Assembly: GCF_015207755.1 (NCBI RefSeq)
Contig: NZ_JADEWH010000019.1
Coordinates: 1-64,000, forward strand
DNA from: Nodularia sp. LEGE 06071
GTDB taxonomy: Bacteria > Cyanobacteriota > Cyanobacteriia > Cyanobacteriales > Nostocaceae
DNA length: 64,000 bases
Direction of reading: 5' to 3'
The notes under the pieces were generated by a model, which saw nothing but the letters and a program-made list of their open reading frames with translations, ran no database searches and was not told where the DNA came from. Of this stretch, positions 53,168-61,508 are shown piece by piece; the stretch's first letter is position 1, and every line of letters begins with the position of its first letter. The position numbers and the translations under genes are program-made.

Positions 53168-53992
53168 TTAAGAATCCCGGTGTTGATAGGCGCGTATCGC
53201 TAAAGTACTGAACACCGCAGTCAGGACAAAGCTCCACAACAAGGTGGCAATCACTGGACTGGCTACTGAACCACCTGAAGACAAACCACGGAGTGCTTGA
53301 GCTGCTGAAGATACCGGGTTAATTTCGACAAAACCTTGAATCCATTCGGGAAAGCCTTCTTTTGGTACATACCCAATACTCAGAAACGTTAACGGCAATA
53401 TCCAGGGGATCATTGCGGCTTGAATTGCTTCTGCTGACTTGACCTTGACAGCAATAAATACTGCTAACCATCCAAAAGACAAAGTAAAGACCACAGGCAG
53501 AATCAGAAAGCTGATTATAGACAGAAAATTAGTTTGAAAACGGAAGCCCAGCAGATATCCAATTAAGGTGGTAATTCCTACCTGTATCAGTAAACGACCA
53601 GCACTACTGAGGATGCGCCCAGTTAGCACCGCAGACCTAGCGATGGGCATTGTCCGCAATCGTGTATCCATGCCGCTTTGCAGGTCGCTGTATAATGCAT
53701 TTCCAGTGTTAACGACGCTAAAAAGCAAGCCCTGAACTATGTTAAACGGCAGAACGAACTGAGCATAGTCTGCATAGCTACCATTAGGCATGACTACCTT
53801 GGTAAAGCTAGCAGTGAAGACGAGCAAGAGAAACACGGGAAATGCCGTTGCACCAAAGATGATAGCTGGGTTTCTCAGGTCGAGAAGTAAGTTACGGCGA
53901 GCGATTATGGTAATTTCTGTGAGTGTGCGAAAAAAGTTACCTTCCTGATGGTCTGCTACTAATTCAGCTACAGTTGATAGAGGTCTAGTCAT
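53168..53992 (-). CDS. ABC-2 type exporter permease (DrrB-like), second
   Basis: A 274-residue membrane protein with about six hydrophobic helices of the ABC-2/DrrB family. Marks are RNLLLDLRNPAIIFGATAFP, SGMDTRLRTMPIARSAVLTG and FVEINPVSSAAQALRGLSSG. It overlaps the paired permease gene by 4 bp. Together with the ATPase it probably forms a heterodimeric exporter of the siderophore or its precursor. Confidence 0.9.
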   Translation of the reverse strand: MTRPLSTVAELVADHQEGNFFRTLTEITIIARRNLLLDLRNPAIIFGATAFPVFLLLVFTASFTKVVMPNGSYADYAQFVLPFNIVQGLLFSVVNTGNALYSDLQSGMDTRLRTMPIARSAVLTGRILSSAGRLLIQVGITTLIGYLLGFRFQTNFLSIISFLILPVVFTLSFGWLAVFIAVKVKSAEAIQAAMIPWILPLTFLSIGYVPKEGFPEWIQGFVEINPVSSAAQALRGLSSGGSVASPVIATLLWSFVLTAVFSTLAIRAYQHRDS

Positions 53993-54813
53993 TGCGATCG
54001 CCTCTGATTAAGTTGAATAGAGACAAACACAAATATCAGCAGTAATCCCAGTAACCAAGTCAGTGACCAAAACAGTGGATTTAATAACTCACCGCCACTA
54101 ACTAATACCCGCAGTGCTTCAGCGGTGTAGCTTACAGGCTGATGGAGAACTATTGGCTGGAGCCATTGGGGGAAATTTTCGGCAGGGCTAAAACCTGTGC
54201 TGAGTAGAAGTAATGGGGCGTAAGGAACAATACTTAGTGACTGTACTAAATCTGGCTGTTTTAATGCTAAAGCCAGGACAGCATAACCAGCGATAGTCGT
54301 GGTTGTAAATAGCAACGTCAAGACTAAAAAACCGATTGCAGATAAAAAACCTGCCTGAAACCGGAAACCGTAGAGATGGGCGAAGCTGACTAGAATTGTG
54401 ATACTAATCAACGCCCGGACGAGGTAAGCAATTAACAGTCCCCCGAAGGTAGCTAACGGTGAAATTGGCATTGCTCGGCAACGTTGAAACATCCCTGACT
54501 GCATATCGTAAGAGAGGTTAGCGGCTGCTCCCATTGCTGTAAAAAACATGGCTTGGAGGGTAATAATGGGAAGCAAGTATTGAATATAATTAATTTCTTG
54601 CGTTGCCATTAACTTCTCAAAGGTGATCAGAAATCCACTCAGAAAAATGATGGGGATCAGGACTACAGATACTGCAACTGTGGGAAATCGGCTCAACAAG
54701 ATCAGATTTCGTTGACCAATAATTAAACTATCGGCAAATGCCCTTCTAATGCCTAACTCTTGGCGAGTTGTGACTAATTTTTTGGCTCTTGCGTGTATCT
54801 CATCGGTATTCAT
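53989..54813 (-). CDS. ABC-2 type exporter permease (DrrB-like), first
   Basis: A 274-residue paralogue of the neighbouring permease. Marks are GQRNLILLSRFPTVAVSVVL, SGMFQRCRAMPISPLATFGG and VLHQPVSYTAEALRVLVSGG. It is 22 bp downstream of the ATPase gene and overlaps the next permease by 4 bp, so the three are one transcript. Confidence 0.9.
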   Translation of the reverse strand: MNTDEIHARAKKLVTTRQELGIRRAFADSLIIGQRNLILLSRFPTVAVSVVLIPIIFLSGFLITFEKLMATQEINYIQYLLPIITLQAMFFTAMGAAANLSYDMQSGMFQRCRAMPISPLATFGGLLIAYLVRALISITILVSFAHLYGFRFQAGFLSAIGFLVLTLLFTTTTIAGYAVLALALKQPDLVQSLSIVPYAPLLLLSTGFSPAENFPQWLQPIVLHQPVSYTAEALRVLVSGGELLNPLFWSLTWLLGLLLIFVFVSIQLNQRRSQ

Positions 54814-54835
54814 TTACTTACATTCACAAGGAGAT

Positions 54836-55783
54836 TCAAGAGGATTTTTCTGATTCGTCTGTGGTGTGACCAGTCAAGGCAAAAAACACATCATCTAGAC
54901 TGGGGCGACGTAGAGAAATGTCGGTGAGGGTGACACCAACTGCTTCCACACGTCGGATGACCTCAGATAAAGTTTGTACGCCGTGGGGGGCGGGAAGAGT
55001 TAGAGTACTTTTACCAGTGATTTCACCGAGGCCGGCTAGGGATTCCCGGACTTTTTGCTCATCATCAGGAAAAGCAAGTTGCAATTTACAAAAGGTTTCC
55101 CCAACTCGGTTTTTGAGTTCGTCGGCTGTACCTTGAGCGATCGCTTGTCCACGATCTATGACTACAATCCAGTCAGCTAACTCATCGGCTTCTTCTAGAT
55201 ACTGGGTGGTCAGGAGAATTGTCATTCCTTGTTCCCGTAATGTTCTGACCATATTCCATACTTGGTGACGGCTGCGAGGGTCAAGACCAGTTGTAGGTTC
55301 ATCAAGAAATAATACTAATGGCTCAGTGATAATGCTGACTGCCAAATCTAGCCGCCTTCGCATCCCACCAGATAATTCCTTCACGCGCAGATTTACTGCT
55401 TCCTTTAAATCAAATTGCTCTAGTAATTCCGTTGCTCTGCGTGCAGTTCGAGCCTTCGATAGCCGCAACAGTCGCCCGAAAAATACTAAATTTTCTCTAG
55501 TGGTGAGTTGTTCATCTACAGCCGCAAATTGTCCAGTGAGTCCAATTAATGACCGGACTGCCGCTGGTTGCTTCAGGACATCATAACCTGCGATCGCAGC
55601 GCTACCTTGATCTGGTTTGATTAAAGTCGTGAGGCAATTAATAGTTGTAGTTTTGCCTGCGCCGTTTGGTCCGAGTATACCCAGCACTGATCCAGTGGGT
55701 GCGGAGAAGTTAATTCCTCGCAATACTTCTTTTTTGCCAAAATACTTTCTCAGGTTTTTGACCTGCACCATCATATCGGTCAT
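54836..55783 (-). CDS. ABC exporter ATPase (DrrA-like)
   Basis: A 315-residue nucleotide-binding protein of the daunorubicin-resistance DrrA family. Walker A GPNGAGKTT, signature LSGGMRRRLDLA, Walker B VLFLDEPTTGLDPRS, and the C-terminal DrrA extension SLRRPSLDDVFFALTGH. It heads the exporter operon, with a Fur-like site about 70 bp upstream. Export of the siderophore is the natural role; drug export is the alternative. Confidence 0.92.
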   Translation of the reverse strand: MTDMMVQVKNLRKYFGKKEVLRGINFSAPTGSVLGILGPNGAGKTTTINCLTTLIKPDQGSAAIAGYDVLKQPAAVRSLIGLTGQFAAVDEQLTTRENLVFFGRLLRLSKARTARRATELLEQFDLKEAVNLRVKELSGGMRRRLDLAVSIITEPLVLFLDEPTTGLDPRSRHQVWNMVRTLREQGMTILLTTQYLEEADELADWIVVIDRGQAIAQGTADELKNRVGETFCKLQLAFPDDEQKVRESLAGLGEITGKSTLTLPAPHGVQTLSEVIRRVEAVGVTLTDISLRRPSLDDVFFALTGHTTDESEKSS

Positions 55784-55811
55784 GGGAGTTATTTATATTC
55801 CTTGTGGAAAG

Positions 55812-55840
55812 ACTCCCAGTCATCTAGGAGTTCTTTTTTT
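55812..55840 (+). terminator. Hairpin with T-run
   Basis: ACTCC (55812-55816) pairs with GGAGT (55827-55831), then TTCTTTTTTT. In form a rho-independent terminator on the plus strand, but no plus-strand gene ends here. On the minus strand it lies in the leader of the exporter ATPase. Short stem; weak call. Confidence 0.3.
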
Positions 55841-55853
55841 ACTCACAAATTAT

Positions 55854-55868
55854 TGAGAGTAATTATTA
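55854..55868. promoter_or_regulatory. Candidate Fur box upstream of the exporter operon
   Basis: TGAGAGT-A-ATTATTA, within an extended AATTATTGAGAGTAATTATT context, fits the 7-1-7 Fur pattern at 11 of 14 arm positions. It lies 71-85 bp before the exporter ATPase ATG. The rest of the gap to 56077 is AT-rich; a short plus-strand reading (LWYEAQITAPGFHAYGATLV) near 55985-56070 may be a membrane-gene relic. Confidence 0.5.
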
Positions 55869-56077
55869 ATATGAACTTTTACAATAACAAACAATCATTA
55901 CATCTGCAATTGCTATTGTGGGTTCTGTAGATTCAGTGAAATTAATGGTTAATTTCTTTCAGCTTTAACTGTTTTATTCCTGTGGTACGAAGCACAAATC
56001 ACGGCTCCAGGTTTTCATGCTTATGGAGCAACACTTGTGGGTATTCCAGTTTTAGCGGAATCTTTCTGAAAATTTGC

Positions 56078-56114
56078 GAGAGCGATATCTGCGGCGGGCT
56101 ACGCCATCGCTCTC
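56078..56114. repeat. Palindromic repeat, REP-like
   Basis: GAGAGCGAT (56078-56086) and ATCGCTCTC (56106-56114), 9-bp arms around ATCTGCGGCGGGCTACGCC. This GCGAT...GGCGGGCTACGCC...ATCGC palindrome type is common in Nostoc intergenic DNA. Confidence 0.7.
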
Positions 56115-56186
56115 CAAATCGCGCAGCCTTAAACCTACGTTGCTACTCACGCCCCTAATAGCCGCGCCACAATCTCGTTGCAATAC

Positions 56187-56663
56187 CTAATTCACTGCAT
56201 AGATTTCGTAAATTACGCCGCCTTCACCAGTGCGTCCTTTGCCGATTGTGATGATATTATTCAGCCATGCGTACCGCTCATCACCTGTCTCGAATACAGG
56301 ATTAGTCCTGAAATAGTATCGCTCCTCTGCGCCTTTGGGATCGTCCGGCTTTAAATAATCCACCGCATACTCAAAGTTTTCTGGGCTGGCGATCATCCGT
56401 CCGCCATAAGTCATGAGAATGGTCGCTCCGTCATCAGTCTTGAGACATAGACGAACGTCGATCGCGCCGGACCCGTCAGCCCTGATTCTAGACCAATCGC
56501 CACCGGACATAGGGATAACCTCACCTCGGAGTTTCGCTCCCTCGAAATTTCCAGACTTGGACATAAAGATCATGCGGTGGCCATCGGGGCCTTGTCCGAC
56601 ATCCATCGGCGGTTGAATCTGTATTCTTAACTCGAACAAGAATTCGGTCTTCAGCTCGGACAT
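56187..56663 (-). CDS. DUF3237 family protein
   Basis: A 158-residue beta-barrel-type protein of the DUF3237 (UPF0311) family. Marks are GPDGHRMIFMSKSGNFEGAK, GDWSRIRADGSGAIDVRLCL, TYGGRM and RYYFRTNPVFETGDERYAWL. Function is unknown. The gene is more GC-rich at third codon positions than its neighbours, which hints at transfer. A GGAG precedes the ATG. It is not obviously part of the siderophore operon. Confidence 0.85.
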   Translation of the reverse strand: MSELKTEFLFELRIQIQPPMDVGQGPDGHRMIFMSKSGNFEGAKLRGEVIPMSGGDWSRIRADGSGAIDVRLCLKTDDGATILMTYGGRMIASPENFEYAVDYLKPDDPKGAEERYYFRTNPVFETGDERYAWLNNIITIGKGRTGEGGVIYEIYAVN

Positions 56664-56797
56664 CGGTATCTCCTTGGTGTGTATTGCTTCTGGTTGCGGG
56701 CTTAACCTAAATATTTACCCTGAGTATCAAGCCGCCATCAACAGCCCCATTATATACAGGTGTTGGTCATAAAACTCAAACTAGAAAGCAGTATTAT

Positions 56798-56975
56798 AGG
56801 ACTTACGCACTGTACAAAATGACTATCATGTGTAGCAACGAAAATCCCTGATTTCAGGCTATTGGCTAATAGCTTTAGCTCACTAGCGATCGCTAGCTAA
56901 CGGTGAAAAAATCAAACTTGAATGCCTGAAAATCCATACACATATTTAATTACTTCTGTCAATGCGTAAGTCCGA
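56798..56975. mobile_element. MITE, AGGACTTACGCA family, copy 2
   Basis: AGGACTTACGCA at 56798-56809 and TGCGTAAGTCC at 56963-56973 form terminal inverted repeats, with TATTAT at 56792-56797 and 56976-56981 as a possible target duplication. The interior differs from copy 1 and holds the palindrome CTAGCGATCGCTAG. It occupies most of the 56664-57086 gap; the rest shows no gene. Confidence 0.75.
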
Positions 56976-57086
56976 TATTATATGGAGGCAGCGAAGATGC
57001 TAGTTTCTCCCCAGAGTAGTTTTTTTTCACTACACGAGTGGGTGCAGTGTTTGAACACTAAGTTTTCCAAAAGTCTGCGGATCAGC

Positions 57087-57821
57087 TTAGACTGCTGCGA
57101 GTGCGGCCTCCTGAAAGCTTTGATATCTTAGCGGAGAAACATTTAACTCCGATCTCCACTCGGCTAGCGGCTTTTCCCAAGCCTCTTCCCACTTCTGCCC
57201 CAGAAAGGGTTTTGCTTTATACCCTGCATGATAGCCCTGCTGAATCACAAGTATAATCGGGTTCAAGTAATCGCTCTGCGTCTTGATCAGATTCAGGATC
57301 GCTCCGGCAATCAGTATTACTGCCAGCGGATCGCGGTTGTTTGCAAATTGAAATCCTGCAAGCCCAATTCCCCCAAAATCAGTCAGGCCATATCCTGAAA
57401 CTGTATGCCAAATATCATGGGTTTGTCGCATCCGCTGAACGTAATAGCTCTGGTCATCTTTAACCTCGACTTCGGGAAAAAAATCTTGCTGATAGTTTAC
57501 GGCTCGCAGGTTAGAGGCATAGGTAAAGCCTAACGAATCTTCAGGCAGCTGGAGTAATTCTTGTAGATCGGGAGTTGGTCCAATATATCGTTCTTCAAAA
57601 AGTTGCGCGATTTCAGGGTGAGACTTGAGATAGGTAATCTGGGAAGTAAGAACTTCCTGCTTGGCTAACGCATTCTCAACATCAAAAATTTCCTGGATAC
57701 CTACTCCGACATCGATAAATGAAAGGAAAGCTTGCAGAGCTTTCAGAAGTTCTGGTGTAACCGTCATGTCAGCATCGATTGCATGGACGGGGCGAACTCC
57801 AGTGGAGGGAGGATTTGACAT
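57087..57821 (-). CDS. Coq4-like protein
   Basis: A 244-residue protein related to COQ4, the ubiquinone-complex organiser and decarboxylase-hydroxylase of eukaryotes and some bacteria. The metal-site motif HDIWHTVSGYGLTDFGGIGL corresponds to HDxxH of COQ4; the acid that normally follows in the motif is not obvious. Cyanobacteria do not make ubiquinone, so a quinone or other small-molecule role is uncertain. It stands alone between a MITE and gene remnants. Confidence 0.75.
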   Translation of the reverse strand: MSNPPSTGVRPVHAIDADMTVTPELLKALQAFLSFIDVGVGIQEIFDVENALAKQEVLTSQITYLKSHPEIAQLFEERYIGPTPDLQELLQLPEDSLGFTYASNLRAVNYQQDFFPEVEVKDDQSYYVQRMRQTHDIWHTVSGYGLTDFGGIGLAGFQFANNRDPLAVILIAGAILNLIKTQSDYLNPIILVIQQGYHAGYKAKPFLGQKWEEAWEKPLAEWRSELNVSPLRYQSFQEAALAAV

Positions 57822-58040
57822 CGGGAAACCTTAGATAATCAAATTTACACAATGAATTATAAGTAAGTTGACCTGAAAAAATCAACATAAGTTACGAAAT
57901 GTAAAATCAATAAATACATTGAGAATAAGTCATTTCACTGATTTCATCAAACTACAGATAGGATGATGGTGGGTTACGGACTATCGTCATAACCTACCCG
58001 AAAAATTGGGGATTTTATTCCTTAGAAGTCCCTTACATTT

Positions 58041-58190
58041 AGTGCTAGTGCTGCGTTCTCGGTTGATATTAATAATCAAGAACAATTAGTTGTAGTTTGT
58101 GAGGTAGAGCGTCAATATTTGCAAAATCTAGATGGTGATGCGATCGCCAAAAATATTTTAAAAGCAGGTGAGTTCATGAATAAATCAGGG
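58041..58190 (+). pseudogene. Remnant of a fatty acyl-AMP ligase
   Basis: One plus-strand frame reads SAAFSVDINNQEQLVVVCEV, then ERQYLQNLDGDAIAKNIL. This matches the C-terminal subdomain of FAAL enzymes used to start lipopeptide and polyketide synthases. No start and no upstream part remain; the frame then runs into transposase-like sequence. The preceding gap 57822-58040 contains a GGTGGGTTACG...AACCTACC type repeat only. Confidence 0.7.
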
Positions 58191-58215
58191 TTTTGGGCTT
58201 TGCGATCAGTGAAGC

Positions 58216-58431
58216 TTAAGCCTTCGGTTCCAAAGTATCCAACAGATATTCTGACGGCATCCCAGTTAATACTAATCCAAGATGTGTGACTGTGATGAAT
58301 CGCTGCTTCTGTTCCCGAAACAACACATAAATGAAATACCAAGACTCTTTCTCTTGCTTTCTACGATATTTTATTTCCCAGTAAACTGCCAAATTAAAGC
58401 GACAGAAACCTTTTCTTTGTGTGAGATTCAC
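58216..58431 (-). pseudogene. Transposase fragment (IS4-like)
   Basis: A 71-residue frame with KGFCRFNLAVYWEIKYRRKQ and EKESWYFIYVLF resembles the segment of IS4-type transposases that reads KFNL...YWKRKYR...KEPWYLLTNL. The catalytic region is absent. It abuts the FAAL remnant, so the insertion or its loss probably made the scar. Confidence 0.55.
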
Positions 58432-58474
58432 CTAATGTTTTGACCATGCTTGTCGCCCCCTCAACAAAATCGCA

Positions 58475-58774
58475 TTACTCCCAGAGGTGATAACGTCGAA
58501 TATCCGGTGGTGTAGCAGTTAATCCTTCTAGTTGGGCTACAGCTGCTTGCATATGGGCTGAAGCTAAATGATTATCTAATGCTTCCCCAGATTCCCACTC
58601 TTCTACAAAAGTAAAGTCAGTTGGATCAGATTGATTTTGTAAAAGTTCATATTTAATAACACCTGTCTCTTTTCTAGTTGGTTCAAGCAATCCCAATAAT
58701 AAAACTTTCAGTTCTTCTACTTTATTTGGTAAAGCCACAACACGAGCTACAACATGAATAGTTTGGTTAGTCAT
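58475..58774 (-). CDS. Antibiotic biosynthesis monooxygenase (ABM) domain protein
   Basis: A 99-residue single ABM-domain protein of the YgiN/quinol monooxygenase-like kind. Marks are VVARVVALPNKVEELKVLLL, TRKETGVIKYELLQNQSDPT and FTFVEEWESGEALDNHLASA. Likely a small cofactorless dimer. Substrate unknown. Confidence 0.85.
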   Translation of the reverse strand: MTNQTIHVVARVVALPNKVEELKVLLLGLLEPTRKETGVIKYELLQNQSDPTDFTFVEEWESGEALDNHLASAHMQAAVAQLEGLTATPPDIRRYHLWE

Positions 58775-59044
58775 TGGTCAACGCTCATTAATTAGGGTTT
58801 GCTGACAAAGGAATAAAAAAGCAAGGGAAGGATTAATTAGCTATTCAAGCAAGGGAGGAGATAAGTTTTTGTTGTTTAGAATTAGCCCAGGTATTATTTA
58901 TTTTTACTCATAACAAAAATGAAAAAAGGCATGATTTAAAAAAATCGCCGCATAAATCTTTGCTTACTCTACGAGAAGAGCAAATAAATTTTGAGATCAC
59001 GGTTACATTCAGTCAACTAATTTTACTTAATTTCCGTAAGAAGA

Positions 59045-59683
59045 TTATTTATTGGGTAATACGTCTAGCCTACTGGCGACTACCATGTAGCGAAAGATGT
59101 ACTCTAATAACTCTATATAATTACGAGATGCTTCTCCTGAAGCAGCCCAAACTGTAATACCATGATCACGAATTAGTAATGCTGGTATTTGCGGTGGAGT
59201 TACGGCAAAACGTTTTTCAATATCAGCAGCAATCTGGGAAACTTCCAGATGATTGGTAAAAATTGGCATTACACAACAGGGGTTTTCTTGCCAAACTCCC
59301 AAACCTTTGAGCATTTCTAGTGGTGGTAAAGGTAAACTATCCCCTGCAACCAGGCGAGAAACCAAATTGCCCTCAATTGAATGTATATGATAACAAACTT
59401 GTGATTCTGGAAACAGACGGTAAATTAGCTGATGAATAGACGTTTCAGCTGAAGGCTGCAAATTAGATGCTGATGCTTCTAATTTGCCATCTGGAGCTAT
59501 GCGAACAAAATCGCTTAGTAATAACTCACCCTTAGATTTACCACTGGCTGTAATCCAGAAGCTACCATCCGGTAAACGAGCTGAGAGGTTACCGGCAGTT
59601 CCTAGCATCCAACCTTGTTGGTAAAAATAACGGGCAGTTACAATTAGTTGCAAACGAGGATCTGCTGTTGTGGGGCTGGTCAT
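59045..59683 (-). CDS. mtnB: Methylthioribulose-1-phosphate dehydratase
   Basis: A 212-residue class II aldolase-fold enzyme of methionine salvage. Marks are GWMLGTAGNLSARL, WITASGKSKGEL, the zinc ligands in CYHIHSIEGNL and IRDHGITVWA, and LEYIFRYMV. Length is normal. It follows the mtnX remnant by 4 bp. The preceding gap 58775-59044 shows no gene. Confidence 0.92.
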   Translation of the reverse strand: MTSPTTADPRLQLIVTARYFYQQGWMLGTAGNLSARLPDGSFWITASGKSKGELLLSDFVRIAPDGKLEASASNLQPSAETSIHQLIYRLFPESQVCYHIHSIEGNLVSRLVAGDSLPLPPLEMLKGLGVWQENPCCVMPIFTNHLEVSQIAADIEKRFAVTPPQIPALLIRDHGITVWAASGEASRNYIELLEYIFRYMVVASRLDVLPNK

Positions 59684-59687
59684 AGGT

Positions 59688-59936
59688 TTAACTCCACAAT
59701 TTCGCTAAATGATCGCGTATTTCTAAAAAATTATTCCAGCGAATATAGACTTTTTGGTGTTCATCTAAATATTCTGCTAAGGGAGAGCGTGCAAATACAA
59801 CAGCTGCTTGCAATCCCATATTTAAGTCGGTAATAGAGTCACCGATCGCTATCTTCTCATCAGCTGGGTACTTATCCATCACCTGCACCTTGGCGATTAG
59901 TTCTGTATCTATCCGCTTCATCTGTTCTCCTGCCAA
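59688..59936 (-). pseudogene. 5'-truncated mtnX-like HAD phosphatase
   Basis: An 82-residue frame starting only at a TTG. It contains the C-terminal HAD motif (IAIGDSITDLNM) and VVFARSPLAEYLDEHQK, as in the phosphatase MtnX, but lacks the first two-thirds including the DxD nucleophile motif. It is wedged between mtnD and mtnB with no room for the missing part, so a deletion has removed the 5' end. Confidence 0.78.
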
Positions 59937-59965
59937 GCTTAGTATTCCCTATTCCCTGTTTTTTT

Positions 59966-60520
59966 TCATCTTTCTATGGGTTGGCGAATACGAATTTGTG
60001 TCCCTGTATATTGGGGTGTCCAACCTTCTGTGGTAATGAAATAGCGTACTGCTTTCACCCGTTTTGCTGGAGTAAGATAAAACCAATGTTCAGTTCCGGC
60101 TGGGACGTTAATATATTCTTCTGGTTGTACTGTCAGTTCTGCTTGACTACCATCAGGACGTACCAAGCCAAAAATCGCTTCTCCATCAATGACGTAGCGG
60201 ACTTCATCATCTGCATGTGTATGAATTTGGTCAAACTTTGCCATTAACATATCAAGATTGGGAATCCCTTGATGAAGCACAACTAAATCACGAGTTTTAT
60301 AGCCTGCTGTCTGTTGTAGTTGCTCAAAATAACTATCTAAAGCTTTGAGGACTTGTTCCTTTTCATCTTCGTTGAGGCTATCCTGTGCCAATAATCGTTT
60401 GAGTTCGCGGTTATCTGCAACAGTCCAGCGATTAAGTTGAATATTAAGGGGGGCTAACTCCTGGGAAATGTTAATTAAATCAGTGTGGAAAGTACCATCT
60501 TCTAGTTTGAGAATTGCCAT
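59966..60520 (-). CDS. mtnD: Acireductone dioxygenase
   Basis: A 184-residue cupin of methionine salvage. Metal ligands are visible in HTHADDEVRYV (His, His, Glu) and PAGTEHWF (fourth ligand His), with FGLVRPDG between. ATG 60520 is preferred to 60541 because a GGAG lies 8-11 bases before it and MAILKLEDGTF matches the family start. It is the first gene of the mtnD-mtnX'-mtnB group. Confidence 0.92.
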   Translation of the reverse strand: MAILKLEDGTFHTDLINISQELAPLNIQLNRWTVADNRELKRLLAQDSLNEDEKEQVLKALDSYFEQLQQTAGYKTRDLVVLHQGIPNLDMLMAKFDQIHTHADDEVRYVIDGEAIFGLVRPDGSQAELTVQPEEYINVPAGTEHWFYLTPAKRVKAVRYFITTEGWTPQYTGTQIRIRQPIER

Positions 60521-60571
60521 TTTTGAACTCCAAAAAATCATTAATATCTTGAAGAATTGTTCTATGTAGTT

Positions 60572-60596
60572 AATTCATATTGCAATCAGCAACGCC
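60572..60596. repeat. Short dispersed repeat, second copy
   Basis: AATTCATATTGCAATCAGCA followed by ACGCC, close to 40830-40854 (ATTCATATTCTCAATCAGCA, ACGCC). It lies in the gap upstream of mtnD. Origin unknown. Confidence 0.5.
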
Positions 60597-60656
60597 GATT
60601 ATTGAAGTTGTTTTTGCTGTTAAGTGATTAGTCAAGATAATTTTATATTCTTCACT

Positions 60657-61355
60657 CTAATAAATCAACGGAATTATCCGCTTCGTTTGCTGACAATAAT
60701 TTGTCCATTGTTGACCAAACTCTTGCTGGAGTAAGTTTTCTTCATCATAAATCCGCCATGCCAGCAACAACGTCATTACCCCAGTTATTACTAAACCCGC
60801 AATTGAAAGGTAGATGAGTGAAACTCCTAAAATCCAAAGAATCAAACCCAGATAACGAGGGTGGCGTATATAGCTAAATGGTCCATCTGTAACTAATTTA
60901 TGGTCTTCTTGAAGTGTCAAATTGAAACTATATTGTTGACCGAGGTGTATTGGACCCCAAAAGGAGAAAATTACACCAATAGTAAAAATTACTAGCCCAA
61001 CATATCTTAAATAATTTTCAGCTTTAATTTGCCATAGGTTGTAATGATCGCAGTATGGCAAGAAGCTAAACATGATCACGTAAAGAAGGATGCTCAACCA
61101 TAACATGACTTTTTGGCGATTGACCAGTTTATCTTTAACTCCGTCACTCAAAGTATTTTTAGGCATAAACCAGGCATAAACGATACTCATAAAAATTGCA
61201 ACCAATAAGAAAATAACTCTAACTGGATTTGCAAAAAATTCTGTCAAGTCATCAATACCCCAACCTAAAAGCGGTATATCAATCAACAAAAAACCATAGA
61301 TTAGTAAGCTAAAAATAGCTTTAGATATGCTCAAAAATTGGTTATAAATCATCAT
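60657..61355 (-). CDS. Isoprenylcysteine methyltransferase-like membrane protein
   Basis: A 232-residue protein with about five hydrophobic helices. The C-terminal third has the ICMT/PEMT signature: LVTDGPFSYIRHPRYLGLIL, then YDEENLLQQEFGQQWTNYCQ and TKRIIPLIY. It would methylate a small molecule or lipid at the membrane using S-adenosylmethionine. Substrate is unknown. It sits between mtnD and the flavin monooxygenase. Confidence 0.8.
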   Translation of the reverse strand: MMIYNQFLSISKAIFSLLIYGFLLIDIPLLGWGIDDLTEFFANPVRVIFLLVAIFMSIVYAWFMPKNTLSDGVKDKLVNRQKVMLWLSILLYVIMFSFLPYCDHYNLWQIKAENYLRYVGLVIFTIGVIFSFWGPIHLGQQYSFNLTLQEDHKLVTDGPFSYIRHPRYLGLILWILGVSLIYLSIAGLVITGVMTLLLAWRIYDEENLLQQEFGQQWTNYCQQTKRIIPLIY

Positions 61356-61508
61356 CCAACTCCTGAATATCGCTAGAAGTCCCTAATACCATTACACAAC
61401 TTATTATATTAGGAATCATCAATGATATTTGAAAAATTTTAAGTAGTGTAGGCAATGCCCAAACCAAGTAATATTTCAAATATCAAATATTAGTCCTATA
61501 CTATTAAC

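Noticed and set aside
52035-55783. Reading the DrrAB-type exporter as an independent antibiotic-resistance operon
   Set aside because: The Fur-like site upstream and position beside the receptor and regulator make siderophore export more likely; resistance remains a weaker option.
58112-58342. 76-codon minus-strand frame across the FAAL remnant
   Set aside because: Different frame from the transposase-like reading and without family resemblance.
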